Shown piece by piece: positions 6,777 through 14,425 of a stretch of DNA of 21,594 bases. The position numbers were made by a program, and so were the translations under genes. The stretch lies in contig CADBPX010000093.1 of assembly GCA_902796625.1 (NCBI GenBank), forward strand, positions 1 to 21,594. Reading direction: 5' to 3'. Source of the stretch: an uncultured Pseudomonadota bacterium. GTDB taxonomy: Bacteria; Pseudomonadota; Alphaproteobacteria; RF32; CAG-239. The notes beneath the pieces were generated by a model. The model did no database searches. It had not been told where the DNA came from and worked only from the letters and a program-made list of their open reading frames with translations. Numbering within the stretch: the first letter of the stretch is position 1; the number at the start of each line of letters is the position of its first letter.

Positions 6777-7835
6777 TTAATTATTTTTGCGTAACCGATT
6801 TAAAACTTCAGTAGCGTCGTACGCGTAGTTATACGATATTATATTTTTTAATTCTGCACAATATTTATTTTTTACATATTCATATTCTGCAAAATTTCCA
6901 CCGCATTTAACAATACGATTAATATTTTCCAAGCGTTCATAGGCTTTTTCGCTCATTTTTATTCCGCTGTGACATAATTCAACATTAGCTCTGAAATCGG
7001 CATTTCCCAAACAAACACTGTCACAACCGGCGTTTATGCAAGCATTAGCACGTTCACTGATTGAACCGTTTAAGGCTCCCATTACTATGGCATCAGAAAC
7101 CAAGAATCCCTGAAAATCAATTTCTCCGCGGATTATTTCGTTGATAACCTTTTTTGACGTAGTTGCCGGATGCTTAGCATCTATTGCCGATAACACCACA
7201 TGCGCCACCATTCCCGACGGAGCATTTTGAATATGTTTAAACGGATAAAAATCTTCGGTCAATTCAGCCATTGAAGCATTAATAACCGGCAAAGATAAAT
7301 GCGGATCAGATGTTGCCCGTCCGTGTCCCGGAAGATGTTTAACGCAAGAACAAATCCCCTGCCGATTATATTCATTTACCATTTCCTGAGCCAGTATCGT
7401 TACCTCATGGGCATCAGAGCTCAGACAACGTCCGGCTAAAACTGCCGACATATCAGGTGTGGCAACATCCAAAACCGGCGCAAAGTTCATATTAATCCCA
7501 CAAGATTTCAAATCAGCAGCAATTAAATAAGCATGCATTCGCGCTGTTTCTACCGAAGCTATATTTTCGGCAGCGGTGACCGCCGTAAATTCCGGATCAA
7601 GCAACCGCCGTACCCGTCCCCCTTCCTGATCTACGGCAATCAGCACATCATCGCGTTGCAAAACTTCTTGAATTTCTTTTATTAATGAACGAAGTTGGTC
7701 GCGATTATGTATGTTAGTGCAATATTTAGCAAACAAACAAACACCCAGAGGGTTATACTGCGCAAAAAGCCTTTTTTCCTCATCACTTAACGAACCGCCC
7801 TGACACGATAAAAAAGCCGGCAATATTTCCTTCAT
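6777..7835 (-). CDS. nagZ: Beta-N-acetylhexosaminidase NagZ (glycoside hydrolase family 3)
   Basis: Removes N-acetylglucosamine from GlcNAc-anhydroMurNAc-peptides during cytoplasmic peptidoglycan recycling. The 352 residues include the GH3 landmarks: AVDQEGGRVRRL (67-78), NFAPVLDV (117-124), and the NagZ signature KHLPGHGRATSDPH (166-179), whose Asp177/His179 pair would serve as the general acid/base dyad. The nucleophile motif is FLVSDAIVMGAL with Asp248. The residue after the nucleophile, usually a second Asp in NagZ, is Ala. It follows the SPOR-domain gene by 6 bp and precedes the TatA/B-like gene by 10 bp, matching a known alphaproteobacterial order. No signal peptide is seen, as expected for a cytoplasmic enzyme. 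Confidence 0.95.
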   Translation of the reverse strand: MKEILPAFLSCQGGSLSDEEKRLFAQYNPLGVCLFAKYCTNIHNRDQLRSLIKEIQEVLQRDDVLIAVDQEGGRVRRLLDPEFTAVTAAENIASVETARMHAYLIAADLKSCGINMNFAPVLDVATPDMSAVLAGRCLSSDAHEVTILAQEMVNEYNRQGICSCVKHLPGHGRATSDPHLSLPVINASMAELTEDFYPFKHIQNAPSGMVAHVVLSAIDAKHPATTSKKVINEIIRGEIDFQGFLVSDAIVMGALNGSISERANACINAGCDSVCLGNADFRANVELCHSGIKMSEKAYERLENINRIVKCGGNFAEYEYVKNKYCAELKNIISYNYAYDATEVLNRLRKNN

Positions 7836-7841
7836 TTATTT

Positions 7842-8684
7842 CTAGCGCTCCTTAACAATGCAATCTGTACCCTTAGCCTTCAAGCTGCTGCAAACCTTTT
7901 GCGCATCTTCTTTACCGGCAAAGGCTCCGGCACGTAATTTATAAATTGCGCTGCCGCCGCTATTATCGGCCTGAACTTCATGATTATAAGCCTTAAGTTC
8001 CGAATGTTTGGCAACTAAATTATTCCAACTTTTTTCGACCGCATCTTTATTTTTGGAGGCTAAAAATTGAATCTGCCACTTGCCGCCTGTTGCCGGTTCT
8101 TCAACTTTATTTTCAATGGTTTTTGCCGGTTCCGGCGCTTTTTGCTCTGTACTTTCATCTAGCAAGTCAGCCGGTTTTTCCGGAACTTTATCTGTTGTTT
8201 CGCTTTTAGCCTCGTCAACCGTTCCTTTATCGCTTACTTCATCAACAATCTCATCTAAATTGGTGGCATTTTCATCAATATCCGTTTCCTCCGGTGCAAT
8301 ATCCGGCAGTTTCGGTTGTTCCGGCGTTGGCAAAAGATTTTCAACTACCGTATTATCAACATCTTTTTTTTCAACAATATTATAAACATCTTTGTCTTGA
8401 TTCGGAATTTCCATACCGCCGGGATTTTCCGGTTTAATTTTCACAGCTGTCTGCGGACGGCGAATTATCGGTATTTCTTTAGAATTCTCACCGTATTGCG
8501 GCGCCAGAATAAACCAACCGACAACCACCGCCAGCACTATACCGGCCAATGTGCCCAAAAAATTATTCCGTGAGCGTGCCAATTCCGTGCGGCGTTCTTC
8601 CATGGTAGCTATTTTCTGATTAGCCACTTTCTGACGAAATTCATCTAAATAGTCATCGTTCTTATTAAAAAAATCCTGATACAT
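7842..8684 (-). CDS. SPOR-domain inner-membrane protein
   Basis: A 280-residue type II membrane protein. The cytoplasmic N-terminus (about 1-40) is charged. One membrane helix follows (about 42-61, NFLGTLAGIVLAVVVGWFIL), then a long periplasmic linker rich in Pro, Glu, Asp, Lys and Thr (about 65-200). The C-terminal SPOR domain starts at GGKWQIQFLASKNKDAVE and includes YKLRAGAFAGKEDAQKVCSSLKAK. SPOR domains bind denuded glycan strands and often bring proteins to the division septum. The ATG at 8684 was chosen because a GAGAGGAAGG ribosome site precedes it; an in-frame ATG at 8774 would add 30 unlikely residues. First gene of the unit with nagZ, consistent with peptidoglycan metabolism. The two cysteines sit in or near the SPOR domain. 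Confidence 0.9.
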   Translation of the reverse strand: MYQDFFNKNDDYLDEFRQKVANQKIATMEERRTELARSRNNFLGTLAGIVLAVVVGWFILAPQYGENSKEIPIIRRPQTAVKIKPENPGGMEIPNQDKDVYNIVEKKDVDNTVVENLLPTPEQPKLPDIAPEETDIDENATNLDEIVDEVSDKGTVDEAKSETTDKVPEKPADLLDESTEQKAPEPAKTIENKVEEPATGGKWQIQFLASKNKDAVEKSWNNLVAKHSELKAYNHEVQADNSGGSAIYKLRAGAFAGKEDAQKVCSSLKAKGTDCIVKER

Positions 8685-8807
8685 GCCTTCCTCTCTTTTT
8701 AACATAAATGGTATTTTATTGTATAATGTTTTAAAATCACTTAACAGAATCAAAATTTTCTTTTCATTTTGCAAAATATTTATATATACTTATGGCGGAG
8801 AATAAAT

Positions 8808-9617
8808 ATGAAAATCGCAACATTAAACATAAATTCCGTTAACGCACGCTTACCAAATCTCATTGATTGGCTGTCGGCCAATCAACCTGATGTTATGCTT
8901 TTGCAGGAAATAAAGTGTGAATTTAACAATTTTCCGTTTTTTGATTTACAAATGTGCGGCTATGAAGCAAAAATTCTCGGACAAAAATCATATAACGGAG
9001 TGGCAATTTTAAGCCGCAACAAAATAGCGATTACAACAGAAAATTTGCCGAATTTTACCGATGAAAATGCTCGTTACTTAGAAGCCCAAATTAGCATCAG
9101 AGAGCAAAATTATCGTATTGCATCGTTGTATTTGCCGAATGGCAACCCTCCGTATAATGATCCGACCGATACCGACAAATTTTCTTACAAACTCAAGTGG
9201 ATGGATAGTTTTTTACAACATGCCGAAAATTTACTCAATACGCAAAAAAACGTTATTCTCGCCGGCGATTTTAATGTCATTTTAACTCCGAACGATGTTT
9301 ATAATCCTGAATTATTTAAAGATAATGCTCTTTATCGCCAAGAAGTAAAACAACGACTAAAACAACTGTCTTATTTAGGCTATACCGATGCTTATCGCAG
9401 CCTTTATCCGCAAAAAAACGGATATACTTTTTGGGATTATACCGGTAGCGCTTTGCAAAATGACTTAGGAATGCGAATTGACTATATTTTTGTTTCGCCA
9501 AGTCTGGCCGATCGATTGCAAAAATGCGATATTGACCGCGATTTTCGCCGCCGGGAAAAATCATCTGACCATACAATATTAACTGCCGAATTCGGAGATA
9601 AAAAATGCCCAGATTAA
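8808..9617 (+). CDS. xthA: Exodeoxyribonuclease III (AP endonuclease, XthA type)
   Basis: Magnesium-dependent 3'-5' exonuclease and abasic-site endonuclease of base excision repair. The start at 8808 (ribosome site GGCGGAGA) gives 269 residues, nearly the same as E. coli XthA. Active-site motifs: TLNINSVNARL with Asn7, LLQEIK with Glu34, YNGVAILS (62-69), SLYLPNGNP with Tyr108, LAGDFNV with Asp154/Asn156, MRIDYIFVS with Asp225, and SSDHTIL with Asp254/His255. A possible earlier in-frame start at 8769 was rejected because it has no ribosome site and adds residues before the conserved beginning. It diverges from the SPOR gene and overlaps the S41 peptidase gene by 13 bp, so the two are probably co-transcribed. 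Confidence 0.95.
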   Translation: MKIATLNINSVNARLPNLIDWLSANQPDVMLLQEIKCEFNNFPFFDLQMCGYEAKILGQKSYNGVAILSRNKIAITTENLPNFTDENARYLEAQISIREQNYRIASLYLPNGNPPYNDPTDTDKFSYKLKWMDSFLQHAENLLNTQKNVILAGDFNVILTPNDVYNPELFKDNALYRQEVKQRLKQLSYLGYTDAYRSLYPQKNGYTFWDYTGSALQNDLGMRIDYIFVSPSLADRLQKCDIDRDFRRREKSSDHTILTAEFGDKKCPD

Positions 9618-10672
9618 TTTTGCTCCTATTTTTAATATTGGTACCATATACTCAAACTCATGCCGCTGTTAATGAAAATACTATAAGTGAGATTCTCTCA
9701 ACAATCGATAATCAATATTATCAAGAGATTAACCGGCCTGAGACAATTTTGACCGGATTGACGGCGTTAAGTGACATAGATTCAAACCTGCACATCACCA
9801 AAGGAACAGAACGTTTTTATATTTACTATCATAGCACCGTTGTTCGCGTAATACCTTTTCCGGAAAATGATGAAAGTCTCAGTGCTTGGCGGGAAACTTT
9901 GATTAAAGTTTTTCAGGCGGCAATTGAAATATCCGAGCCGATTGCCATTAAAGATTTTGAATTGCCGGACCTTTTTACCCAAAAATTGCTTACCAAATTA
10001 GATGAATATTCACACTATTATTCACCTTACGATTACGTGGAAAATGAACGTTCCAATGCCTTTCACACTCTGTTCAGCGAAAGACTTATTGACAATGTTT
10101 TGTACCTGCGTGTACGAATTTTTAACAAACAAACTGCCGCTAATATTGAAAAATCTCTGCGCGACCACCCTGAAATTTCCGGAGTTATTCTTGATTTACG
10201 CGGCAACAGCGGCGGCATTTTAAATGCGGCATTAAAAACGGCAAATTTTTTCACCGATAATGAAATTATCACTTATACGGCTGAAAAAGATAACCGCAAT
10301 ATTCATTATTACACCTCCGAAGAAGGAGAACTTTACAGGGGGCCATTGGTTATTCTTATCGACGGACAAACAGCTTCTGCCGCCGAAGTTTTAGCCGCCG
10401 GCTTACAAGAACAATCTCGAGCAAAACTTATTGGAACCCGCTCTTTCGGTAAAGGTACAATCCAAAAAGTTACGCGTATCGGTAATGGCGGAAAACTGGC
10501 TTTGACTACAGCGCAATTTTTTACTCCTTCAGGTAAAAAAATACACCGGCGCGGCGTTATACCGGATTTTTGCACGGTTAGCGATGAGCAAAACATTTGC
10601 CGAAAAGCCGAACGTTTGGATAATGATGAAGACCTCAATACAGCAATAAAAGCAATAAAAAATGAACTTTAA
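9605..10672 (+). CDS. S41 family C-terminal-processing-like peptidase lacking a PDZ domain
   Basis: An exported 355-residue serine peptidase relative of CtpA/Tsp. The signal peptide is about residues 1-20 (MPRLILLLFLILVPYTQTHA). Residues 25-145 form the alphaproteobacterial-type N-terminal region ending LDEYSHYYSPYDY. The S41 core includes GVILDLRGNSGG (193-204), the nucleophile region LIDGQTASAAEVLA with Ser258, and GTRSFGKGTIQ with Lys283 and Gln287. The Ser-Lys spacing of 25 equals that of E. coli Tsp (Ser430, Lys455). CTP peptidases normally carry a PDZ domain between the SPYDY-like segment and the core. Here only about 20 residues lie between them, so the PDZ is missing. It overlaps xthA by 13 bp and has a GGAG ribosome site inside xthA. 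Confidence 0.9.
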   Translation: MPRLILLLFLILVPYTQTHAAVNENTISEILSTIDNQYYQEINRPETILTGLTALSDIDSNLHITKGTERFYIYYHSTVVRVIPFPENDESLSAWRETLIKVFQAAIEISEPIAIKDFELPDLFTQKLLTKLDEYSHYYSPYDYVENERSNAFHTLFSERLIDNVLYLRVRIFNKQTAANIEKSLRDHPEISGVILDLRGNSGGILNAALKTANFFTDNEIITYTAEKDNRNIHYYTSEEGELYRGPLVILIDGQTASAAEVLAAGLQEQSRAKLIGTRSFGKGTIQKVTRIGNGGKLALTTAQFFTPSGKKIHRRGVIPDFCTVSDEQNICRKAERLDNDEDLNTAIKAIKNEL

Positions 10673-10684
10673 GAAAAAAAGCTA

Positions 10685-10712
10685 TTGACAATAACCGGAA
10701 AAAATGTATAAT
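10685..10712 (+). promoter_or_regulatory. Consensus sigma-70 promoter for rpmG
   Basis: TTGACA (10685-10690) and TATAAT (10707-10712) both match the consensus perfectly, with a 16-bp spacer. Transcription should start near 10719, giving a leader of about 40 nt. This is the strongest-looking promoter in the window and fits a highly expressed ribosomal gene. Confidence 0.9.
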
Positions 10713-10756
10713 CCGCCTAAATGTTTTGAATTGATAACTTATAGAAGAGTGAAAAA

Positions 10757-10924
10757 ATGGCAAAAGCAGTAAAAATTAAAGTAAAAATGGAAAGTTCTGC
10801 CGGTACCGGCGTTTTCTATGTTGCAGAAAAAAATCCGAGAACTCATCCGGAAAAGATGACGATCAAAAAGTTTGATAAAAAAGCACGTAAACACGTTGAA
10901 TTTGTTGAAAAGAAAATCAAATAA
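10757..10924 (+). CDS. rpmG: 50S ribosomal protein L33
   Basis: A 55-residue basic protein of the large ribosomal subunit, beginning MAKAVKIKVKMESSAG and ending RKHVEFVEKKIK, with FYVAEKNPRTHPEKMTIKKF between. Length and pattern match the alphaproteobacterial L33. It has no cysteines, so it is the zinc-free form. The start ATG is at 10757 after a GAAGAG-type ribosome site. The gene has its own consensus promoter and its own terminator, so it is a monocistronic unit between the S41 gene and the convergent xerC. Confidence 0.97.
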   Translation: MAKAVKIKVKMESSAGTGVFYVAEKNPRTHPEKMTIKKFDKKARKHVEFVEKKIK

Positions 10925-10952
10925 TTTCTGCACAATGTTTTCATAGAAAAGA

Positions 10953-10981
10953 AGGTCCGGACACAACGGACCTCTTTTTTT
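10953..10981. terminator. Intrinsic terminator after rpmG (convergent with xerC)
   Basis: Stem AGGTCCG (10953-10959) with CGGACCT (10967-10973), a 7-nt loop, then a T-run at 10975-10981. The left flank is A-rich (GAAAAGA), so the minus strand also shows a T-rich tail and could end xerC transcripts. The xerC stop codon begins at the end of the T-run. Confidence 0.85.
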
Positions 10982-11933
10982 AATCTTTATCTTGATTTTG
11001 TTCGAGCGGATGCGCTTTATGGTATTCTCGTTGTATGGTTTCGGTTTGAACATCGGTATAGCGCTGGGTTGTGATTAAGGATGAATGACCTAACAATTCT
11101 TGAATTGAGCGTAAATCAACTCCTTGAGCCAACAGCTGAGTGGCAAAAGAATGGCGTAAGGCATGGGGCGTCAAAGTATCAGGTAGGCCTAATCGACCAC
11201 GCAACTTTTGCATTTGGCGTTGGATAATACGTGGACTTAACCGCTCACCTCGAGCGCCCAAAAACAGTGGTTCTCCTACACTTAAATGGTACGGGCTCTT
11301 TGCAAGGTAAGCTTCGATATTTTGCCAAATAATCGGAAGAAGGGGAACTATACGTTCTTTATTTCCCTTACCTTTAACGCGAAGGAACTCGCTTTGCGCA
11401 GAAATATCGCCGACATTTAAAGACAAGGCTTCGGAAATTCGCAATCCGCAACCGTATAAAAGCGTAAATATTGCACGATCACGAAGCCCTTGCCACGTGC
11501 TTGAGGCAATAAATTGAACCTCATCCAAAACTTCAAAAGAATCCTCGGCATCTAAAGCCTTCGGTAAAACTTTAGCTTGGCGCGGTGAAGAAATAACACT
11601 TATAGCCGGATTTTTTATTCCGACTTGAATATCCAGCCATTTGAAAAAATTTTTAATGGCGGAAATTTCGCGACTCATCGACGATTTATTAATATATTGT
11701 GCCGCACGCTGGCTTAAAAAATAGCGAAAATCACGCACGTCAAGTTTGCTTATATCGTCTAAACTCAGCTTATGATCCGGGCTTACTTTACTGATAAAGA
11801 TGGCTAAATCGCGTGAATAGGCATCTAAAGTATGCTCCGAATACAACCGCTCCTTTAATAACCAATCCTGCCAACGTTTAATCATCGGCAACAAAGTTTC
11901 ATCGGCATTAAATTTAATAACCTCTGCCACCAA
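10980..11933 (-). CDS. xerC: Site-specific tyrosine recombinase, XerC type
   Basis: Resolves chromosome dimers at dif together with a second Xer recombinase. The 317 residues contain the N-terminal SAM-like DNA-binding domain (WQDWLLKERLYSEHTLDAYS, 21-40) and a catalytic domain with Arg165 (GCGLRISEAL), Lys189 (KGKGNKERIVP), His257/Arg260 (PHALRHSFAT), His283 (LLGHSSLITT) and Tyr292 (QRYT). The style resembles alphaproteobacterial XerC more than XerD, though the two are hard to separate by eye. There is no ATG near the N-terminus. The reading frame closes just upstream, so the start is TTG at 11933 or GTG at 11930, one to four bases after the SH3-protein stop, with GAGG about 13-16 nt upstream. 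It ends within the rpmG terminator region. Confidence 0.93.
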   Translation of the reverse strand: MVAEVIKFNADETLLPMIKRWQDWLLKERLYSEHTLDAYSRDLAIFISKVSPDHKLSLDDISKLDVRDFRYFLSQRAAQYINKSSMSREISAIKNFFKWLDIQVGIKNPAISVISSPRQAKVLPKALDAEDSFEVLDEVQFIASSTWQGLRDRAIFTLLYGCGLRISEALSLNVGDISAQSEFLRVKGKGNKERIVPLLPIIWQNIEAYLAKSPYHLSVGEPLFLGARGERLSPRIIQRQMQKLRGRLGLPDTLTPHALRHSFATQLLAQGVDLRSIQELLGHSSLITTQRYTDVQTETIQREYHKAHPLEQNQDKD

Positions 11934-11934
11934 G

Positions 11935-12441
11935 TTATTTAATTACCTCATCGTTATATACGCCGAATAAAGCACTGCGCGGCATCCAACCATGAACACT
12001 GTCAAATTTTAATAAGCACATATCACTGCCTAACGGACACTTATCTATTTCACCGACAGCCCCGTCTTCAACTTTGGCCACAACACGCGAATTTTGTTCA
12101 GATTTGGCATATATATTATTCTCACCCGGATTAGAAACACGGGCAAAACGCCGTCCGGAAAGCATAGCCTTATGCACCCAAGACTCTGCGCCTTCCCAAT
12201 CTTTGATTTTGCGCCACAACTCAAACTCGGCAACAATTTCCACCGGTGCCCCCTTTTGCTTATAAACCCACACAATCGGGTAGCGACTCCCCGGCCCCGA
12301 GCGCGCATTAATTAAACTTGAACGCAATGAAACCATCCGCGGCAAGGCCAGCCCGCTTTCACTTTCTTCTTCGGCGGCGGCAGGATGCACTAACCCGCAC
12401 AATAAGCCTAATAACATTAATATTGTCAAAAGTTTTTTCAT
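11935..12441 (-). CDS. Exported SH3-like domain protein
   Basis: A 168-residue protein with a signal peptide (MKKLLTILMLLGLLCGLVHP, cleavage probably after AAA near 23). The mature part carries a bacterial SH3 domain: VSLRSSLINARSGPGSRYPI, then PVEIVAEFELWRKIKDWEGAESWVHKAMLSG (about 38-95). A second, weaker SH3-like repeat (about 100-160) includes NIYAKSEQNSRVVAKVEDG and HGWMPRSALFGVY. Such proteins in alphaproteobacteria are periplasmic and presumed to bind peptidoglycan or peptides; no enzymatic residues are expected. Three cysteines are present, one in the signal peptide and two near the C-terminus. An AAGGAAG ribosome site precedes the ATG. It lies directly upstream of xerC, essentially without a gap, so the two are probably one transcript. 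Confidence 0.88.
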   Translation of the reverse strand: MKKLLTILMLLGLLCGLVHPAAAEEESESGLALPRMVSLRSSLINARSGPGSRYPIVWVYKQKGAPVEIVAEFELWRKIKDWEGAESWVHKAMLSGRRFARVSNPGENNIYAKSEQNSRVVAKVEDGAVGEIDKCPLGSDMCLLKFDSVHGWMPRSALFGVYNDEVIK

Positions 12442-12524
12442 TTTTCTTCCTTTTTATTTCTTTTTTATTATTATGAGCTATATATATTAAAAAAATCGTA
12501 AAAAATTATCGTTGGAGAATAAAA

Positions 12525-13628
12525 ATGAATTTAATTTCAACCATCCAGGATCTTATCCGTTTTCGCACTGAAACCGGTAATGCCGCAGAAATTAAAAAAG
12601 CCGCTGAATACATTAAAAACAAATTTGTTGCTACCGAAGCCTTAGTAGAAATTTTTCAAACCACCGCATCTCCGGTTATTTTTATTCGAAACACCCAAAC
12701 TTTAGATTTTGATGCGCTGGTATTGGGACATATTGATGTAGTGCCGGCTCCCGATGAAATGTTTGAGCCGGTAGTAAAAGGTAATTTAATGTATGGACGC
12801 GGCACTTTAGATATGAAGTCTTTTGCCGCAGTTGCTTTAAATTCTATGGAATATGTTTTGCAAAACAAGCTCCCGCTCAAATTCGGCATTATTCTCTCCA
12901 CCGATGAAGAAAAAGGTAGTCTGTCAACCGAATCTTTTTTAGAAGCCTATCCGCAAATCAGGGCTCAGGTTGTTTTAGATAATGATGTCGGCGGTGATAT
13001 TCACGAAATTATTACTAAGTGCAAAAATCCGGTGTTTGTTAAACTGATTGCTCGCGGTAAGGAAGCTCACGGTTCAACGCCATGGGCAGGAATCGATGCC
13101 AATGAAATATTACTGCAAACGTGGCAAAATATTCGCCAAATATATCCTTATTATTCTTTGGAGCATAACGAACCGCAGAATCAATGGGTTGATACGGTAC
13201 ACATGGCTAAAATTGAGGGTGGACAGGTATCAAATGTTATCTCTAATTATGCCGAAGCTCTTTTAGATTTTCGTTTAACGGAGAATTCCACTGTTGAAAA
13301 TTTGGAAAAGAATCTGCAAAAATGCCTGCTTAACGGCGTTACTTATAAAATTGTTTCGGCGAGCACTCCGGTGGTTATGGATGAAAACAATCCGCTAATT
13401 CAATCATATAAGCAGTTGGCAGAAAAAACTATCAACCAGCCGTTACGCTTTGTACAAATCGGTGGCGCTACCGATTCTCGGGCTTTTGCTGTTAAAGGTT
13501 CAACCGTAATTATGCACTCCGGAACCGGCGAAGGTATACATGCTTCCGGTGAATATGTCGATATTGAAAGTGTTGAGCAAGTAGCCGCTATTCAAATCAA
13601 ATTTTTGGAAATGCTAGCCCATAAATAA
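12525..13628 (+). CDS. M20 family zinc peptidase/deacylase (ArgE/DapE-like)
   Basis: A 367-residue cytoplasmic metallohydrolase. M20 signatures: LGHIDVVP with His69 and Asp71, YGRGTLDMK with the bridging Asp96, and STDEEKGS with catalytic Glu128 and neighbouring ligand Glu129. Further on are LDNDVGG (151-157), the dimerisation-domain motif KEAHGSTPWAGIDANE (179-194), and GTGEGIHASGEY with the C-terminal zinc His. Family members hydrolyse N-acyl amino acids, N-acetylornithine or N-succinyl-diaminopimelate; the substrate cannot be read from the sequence. The gene stands alone with a GGAG ribosome site, diverges from the SH3-protein gene, and no biosynthetic neighbours support argE or dapE specifically. 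Confidence 0.88.
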   Translation: MNLISTIQDLIRFRTETGNAAEIKKAAEYIKNKFVATEALVEIFQTTASPVIFIRNTQTLDFDALVLGHIDVVPAPDEMFEPVVKGNLMYGRGTLDMKSFAAVALNSMEYVLQNKLPLKFGIILSTDEEKGSLSTESFLEAYPQIRAQVVLDNDVGGDIHEIITKCKNPVFVKLIARGKEAHGSTPWAGIDANEILLQTWQNIRQIYPYYSLEHNEPQNQWVDTVHMAKIEGGQVSNVISNYAEALLDFRLTENSTVENLEKNLQKCLLNGVTYKIVSASTPVVMDENNPLIQSYKQLAEKTINQPLRFVQIGGATDSRAFAVKGSTVIMHSGTGEGIHASGEYVDIESVEQVAAIQIKFLEMLAHK

Positions 13629-13643
13629 TCATGTAAAGCAACG

Positions 13644-13672
13644 CCGGAAGGAAGTTTTTTTCTTCCTTCCGG
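13644..13672. other. Perfect hairpin between convergent genes; possible atypical terminator
   Basis: An 11-bp perfect inverted repeat (CCGGAAGGAAG at 13644-13654, CTTCCTTCCGG at 13662-13672) with a loop made of seven T. It lies between the M20 gene and the convergent outer-membrane gene. A normal terminator would have the T-run after the stem; here the T-run is in the loop and neither strand has a clear T-tail. Confidence 0.6.
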
Positions 13673-13714
13673 TTGTTACAATGTAATATAATCACAATAT
13701 AAAGGTCTCTATAC

Positions 13715-14365
13715 CTAAAAATTATAGCGCAAACCAAGCATAATTTCATGTGCTTTTGCTTCTAACTTGTCTTTTTCTGGAAAACCATCTTCATCAATAT
13801 ATGTTTTGTTTATATCGCCTGAATTGATATAACGATATCCTAAATCAACAGCCAGATTTTCATTAATATTGTAGGCAACACCTCCCCCTATTTGCCATGC
13901 AAAAGTTGTATCACTGGCACTTTCTCCTTCCAAAGAAGCTTTTAAGCGTGCAGCACCCAAACCGGCACCAATATACGGAACAAAATTAGTATTCGTCTTT
14001 ACATCATAATATGCATTAAACAACAATGTTTGGCTTTTTAATTTTGTTTTGAATTTATACCCCTCTAGTCCTGTAAATGTAATATTCTTTTCGGCGTCAG
14101 CATTTAAGCTGTATTCAAATTCTCCTCTTATTGCCCCATTTGTAAAAGGAGCTTGTATTCCTAATGCAACACTACCACCAAAAACCTTATCATCTATATC
14201 CCAATTGGCCTTATACGAGTATACTTCATCTTCAAAATTTGATTTTGCACTATTGTCCATAATAGAATATTTTAATTTTGCCGAAACATACGGATTCATA
14301 TTCAAAGCCATTGTTTGAGATGTAAACAAGCACGCCACACCGGCAAGTAATAATGTTTTCTTCAT
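13715..14365 (-). CDS. Outer-membrane beta-barrel protein (OmpA/Omp25-like porin family)
   Basis: A 216-residue outer-membrane protein with a signal peptide (MKKTLLLAGVACLFTSQTMA, about 1-20). Alternating strands follow, such as NPYVSAKLKYSI, GAIRGEFEYSL, SQTLLFNAYYDV, VPYIGAGLGAARL, FAWQIGGGVAYNI and AVDLGYRYINSG. It ends in LGLRYNF, the usual aromatic BamA recognition signal. The pattern fits the eight-stranded beta-barrel family around PF13505. No function beyond surface structure can be assigned. An AAGGAC ribosome site precedes the ATG. Only about 32 nt separate the ATG from the intrinsic terminator of the structured RNA upstream, with no convincing promoter between. Expression therefore probably depends on reading through that terminator. 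Confidence 0.9.
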   Translation of the reverse strand: MKKTLLLAGVACLFTSQTMALNMNPYVSAKLKYSIMDNSAKSNFEDEVYSYKANWDIDDKVFGGSVALGIQAPFTNGAIRGEFEYSLNADAEKNITFTGLEGYKFKTKLKSQTLLFNAYYDVKTNTNFVPYIGAGLGAARLKASLEGESASDTTFAWQIGGGVAYNINENLAVDLGYRYINSGDINKTYIDEDGFPEKDKLEAKAHEIMLGLRYNF

Positions 14366-14397
14366 GTCTATGTCCTTTTTTTCTTAGTTTAATTAAC

Positions 14398-14425
14398 AAA
14401 AAACCCGCTTTCTACAGAAAGTGGG
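14398..14425 (-). terminator. Intrinsic terminator at the 3' end of the structured leader RNA
   Basis: On the minus strand CCCACTTTC pairs with GAAAGCGGG (14404-14425, one A-C mismatch) around a TGTA loop and is followed directly by six T (14403-14398). It lies about 32 nt before the start codon of the outer-membrane protein gene, in position to attenuate it. Confidence 0.85.

Noticed and set aside
7072..7110. NagZ nucleophile region reading SDA instead of the usual SDD, as a sign of an inactive enzyme
   Set aside because: The GH3 nucleophile is the Asp directly after Ser, which is present (Asp248), and the Asp177/His179 dyad is intact.
8685..8774. Longer start for the SPOR-domain gene, overlapping xthA's upstream frame
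   Set aside because: The ATG at 8684 has a strong ribosome site; the extension is AT-rich, not protein-like, and would overlap the divergent promoter space.
8761..8790. Possible xthA promoter (TTTTCA ... TATACT)
   Set aside because: The predicted transcription start would fall within the ribosome site, and the -35 match is poor.
8769..8807. Longer xthA start
   Set aside because: Family members begin at MKIATLN, and the ribosome site GGCGGAGA fits the ATG at 8808.
10739..11053. A 104-codon minus-strand frame over the rpmG region
   Set aside because: It is antisense to L33, which has family-matching sequence, a consensus promoter and a terminator, and it overlaps the end of xerC.
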